From Amylibacter sp. (GTDB taxonomy: Bacteria; Pseudomonadota; Alphaproteobacteria; Rhodobacterales; Rhodobacteraceae): a stretch of 6,883 nt of DNA. Positions within the stretch are counted from its first letter, which is position 1. The number at the start of each line of letters is the position of its first letter. Positions 6,805 through 6,883 of the stretch are shown here, piece after piece. A program made the translations under genes and the position numbers. Under the pieces are notes generated by a model, which saw nothing but the letters and a program-made list of their open reading frames with translations, made no database searches and was not told the origin of the DNA. The stretch is from contig DAOUQS010000110.1 of the NCBI GenBank assembly GCA_030625465.1, forward strand, positions 1-6,883, in the 5' to 3' direction.

Positions 6805-6821
6805 AGGCATTCAGAGTGCCT
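6805..6821. repeat. Inverted repeat at the expected LysR transcript start
   Basis: AGGCA (6805-6809) and TGCCT (6817-6821) form a 5-bp dyad with a 7-base spacer, placed between the candidate -10 box and the LysR start codon. An operator here would suit the negative autoregulation common in LysR genes. The arms are short and the T-N11-A rule is not clearly met. The 9-mer AGGCACTCT, which includes the right arm when read on the minus strand (6821-6813), recurs at 5811-5819 on the plus strand, next to the bztA palindrome. Confidence 0.3.
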
Positions 6822-6828
6822 ATTTCGG

Positions 6829-6857
6829 ATACTACGTAAAACTCTTTAGCATGTCTA
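6829..6857 (-). promoter_or_regulatory. Candidate promoter of the LysR gene
   Basis: On the minus strand TAGACA (6857-6852) and TAGTAT (6834-6829) are separated by exactly 17 bases and match the sigma-70 boxes at 5 of 6 and 4 of 6 positions. The transcript would start near 6821, giving a leader of about 40 bases. The rest of 6783-6883 shows no gene on either strand. Confidence 0.35.
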
Positions 6858-6883
6858 TGTCGGGAGCTTTTTAATCAAGTGGA

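Noticed and set aside
1..6883. CRISPR array, tRNA or rRNA gene, phage or defence genes, or a new multi-gene system
   Set aside because: No spaced direct repeats, no tRNA-like folds and no unknown genes are seen. Apart from the IS remnant, all coding space belongs to known families.

Overview
The window looks like a piece of an alphaproteobacterial chromosome, most likely from a marine Rhodobacterales-type organism. The evidence is a complete Bzt/Aap-type polar amino acid ABC transporter operon with Rhodobacter-like gene sizes (346, 405, 442 and 258 residues), moderate base composition (roughly half G+C by eye), and an IS3-family transposase remnant. All recognisable genes lie on the minus strand, so transcription runs from high to low coordinates.

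Layout in the direction of transcription. Positions 6883-6783 hold a short non-coding stretch with a candidate promoter and an inverted repeat. Positions 6782-5850 encode a LysR-type regulator. The 140-bp gap at 5849-5710 carries a perfect 17-bp palindrome that fits the LysR T-N11-A rule, plus a weak candidate promoter. Next come bztA (periplasmic binding protein, 5709-4669), a strong inverted repeat in the bztA-bztB gap (4665-4622), bztB (permease, GTG start, 4573-3356), bztC (permease, 3354-2026) and bztD (ATPase, 2001-1225). A PHP-family metal-dependent phosphoesterase (1189-251) follows with a 35-bp gap. Directly after its stop codon is the 3' part of an IS3-family transposase (250-20), which runs to the window edge and lacks its 5' part.

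How the genes work together. BztA should capture acidic or amide amino acids (glutamate, glutamine, aspartate, asparagine) in the periplasm, BztB and BztC form the membrane channel, and BztD drives uptake with ATP. The hairpin after bztA probably lets the cell make more binding protein than membrane complex. The LysR regulator upstream, read in the same direction, is the obvious candidate controller. The PHP enzyme is placed to be co-transcribed with the transporter, but its substrate cannot be read from the sequence.

I found no clearly undescribed system. The points most worth a second look are the LysR-box palindrome, the bztA-bztB hairpin, the PHP gene as a fifth cistron, and the exact abutment of a truncated IS element against the PHP stop codon with no terminator between them.
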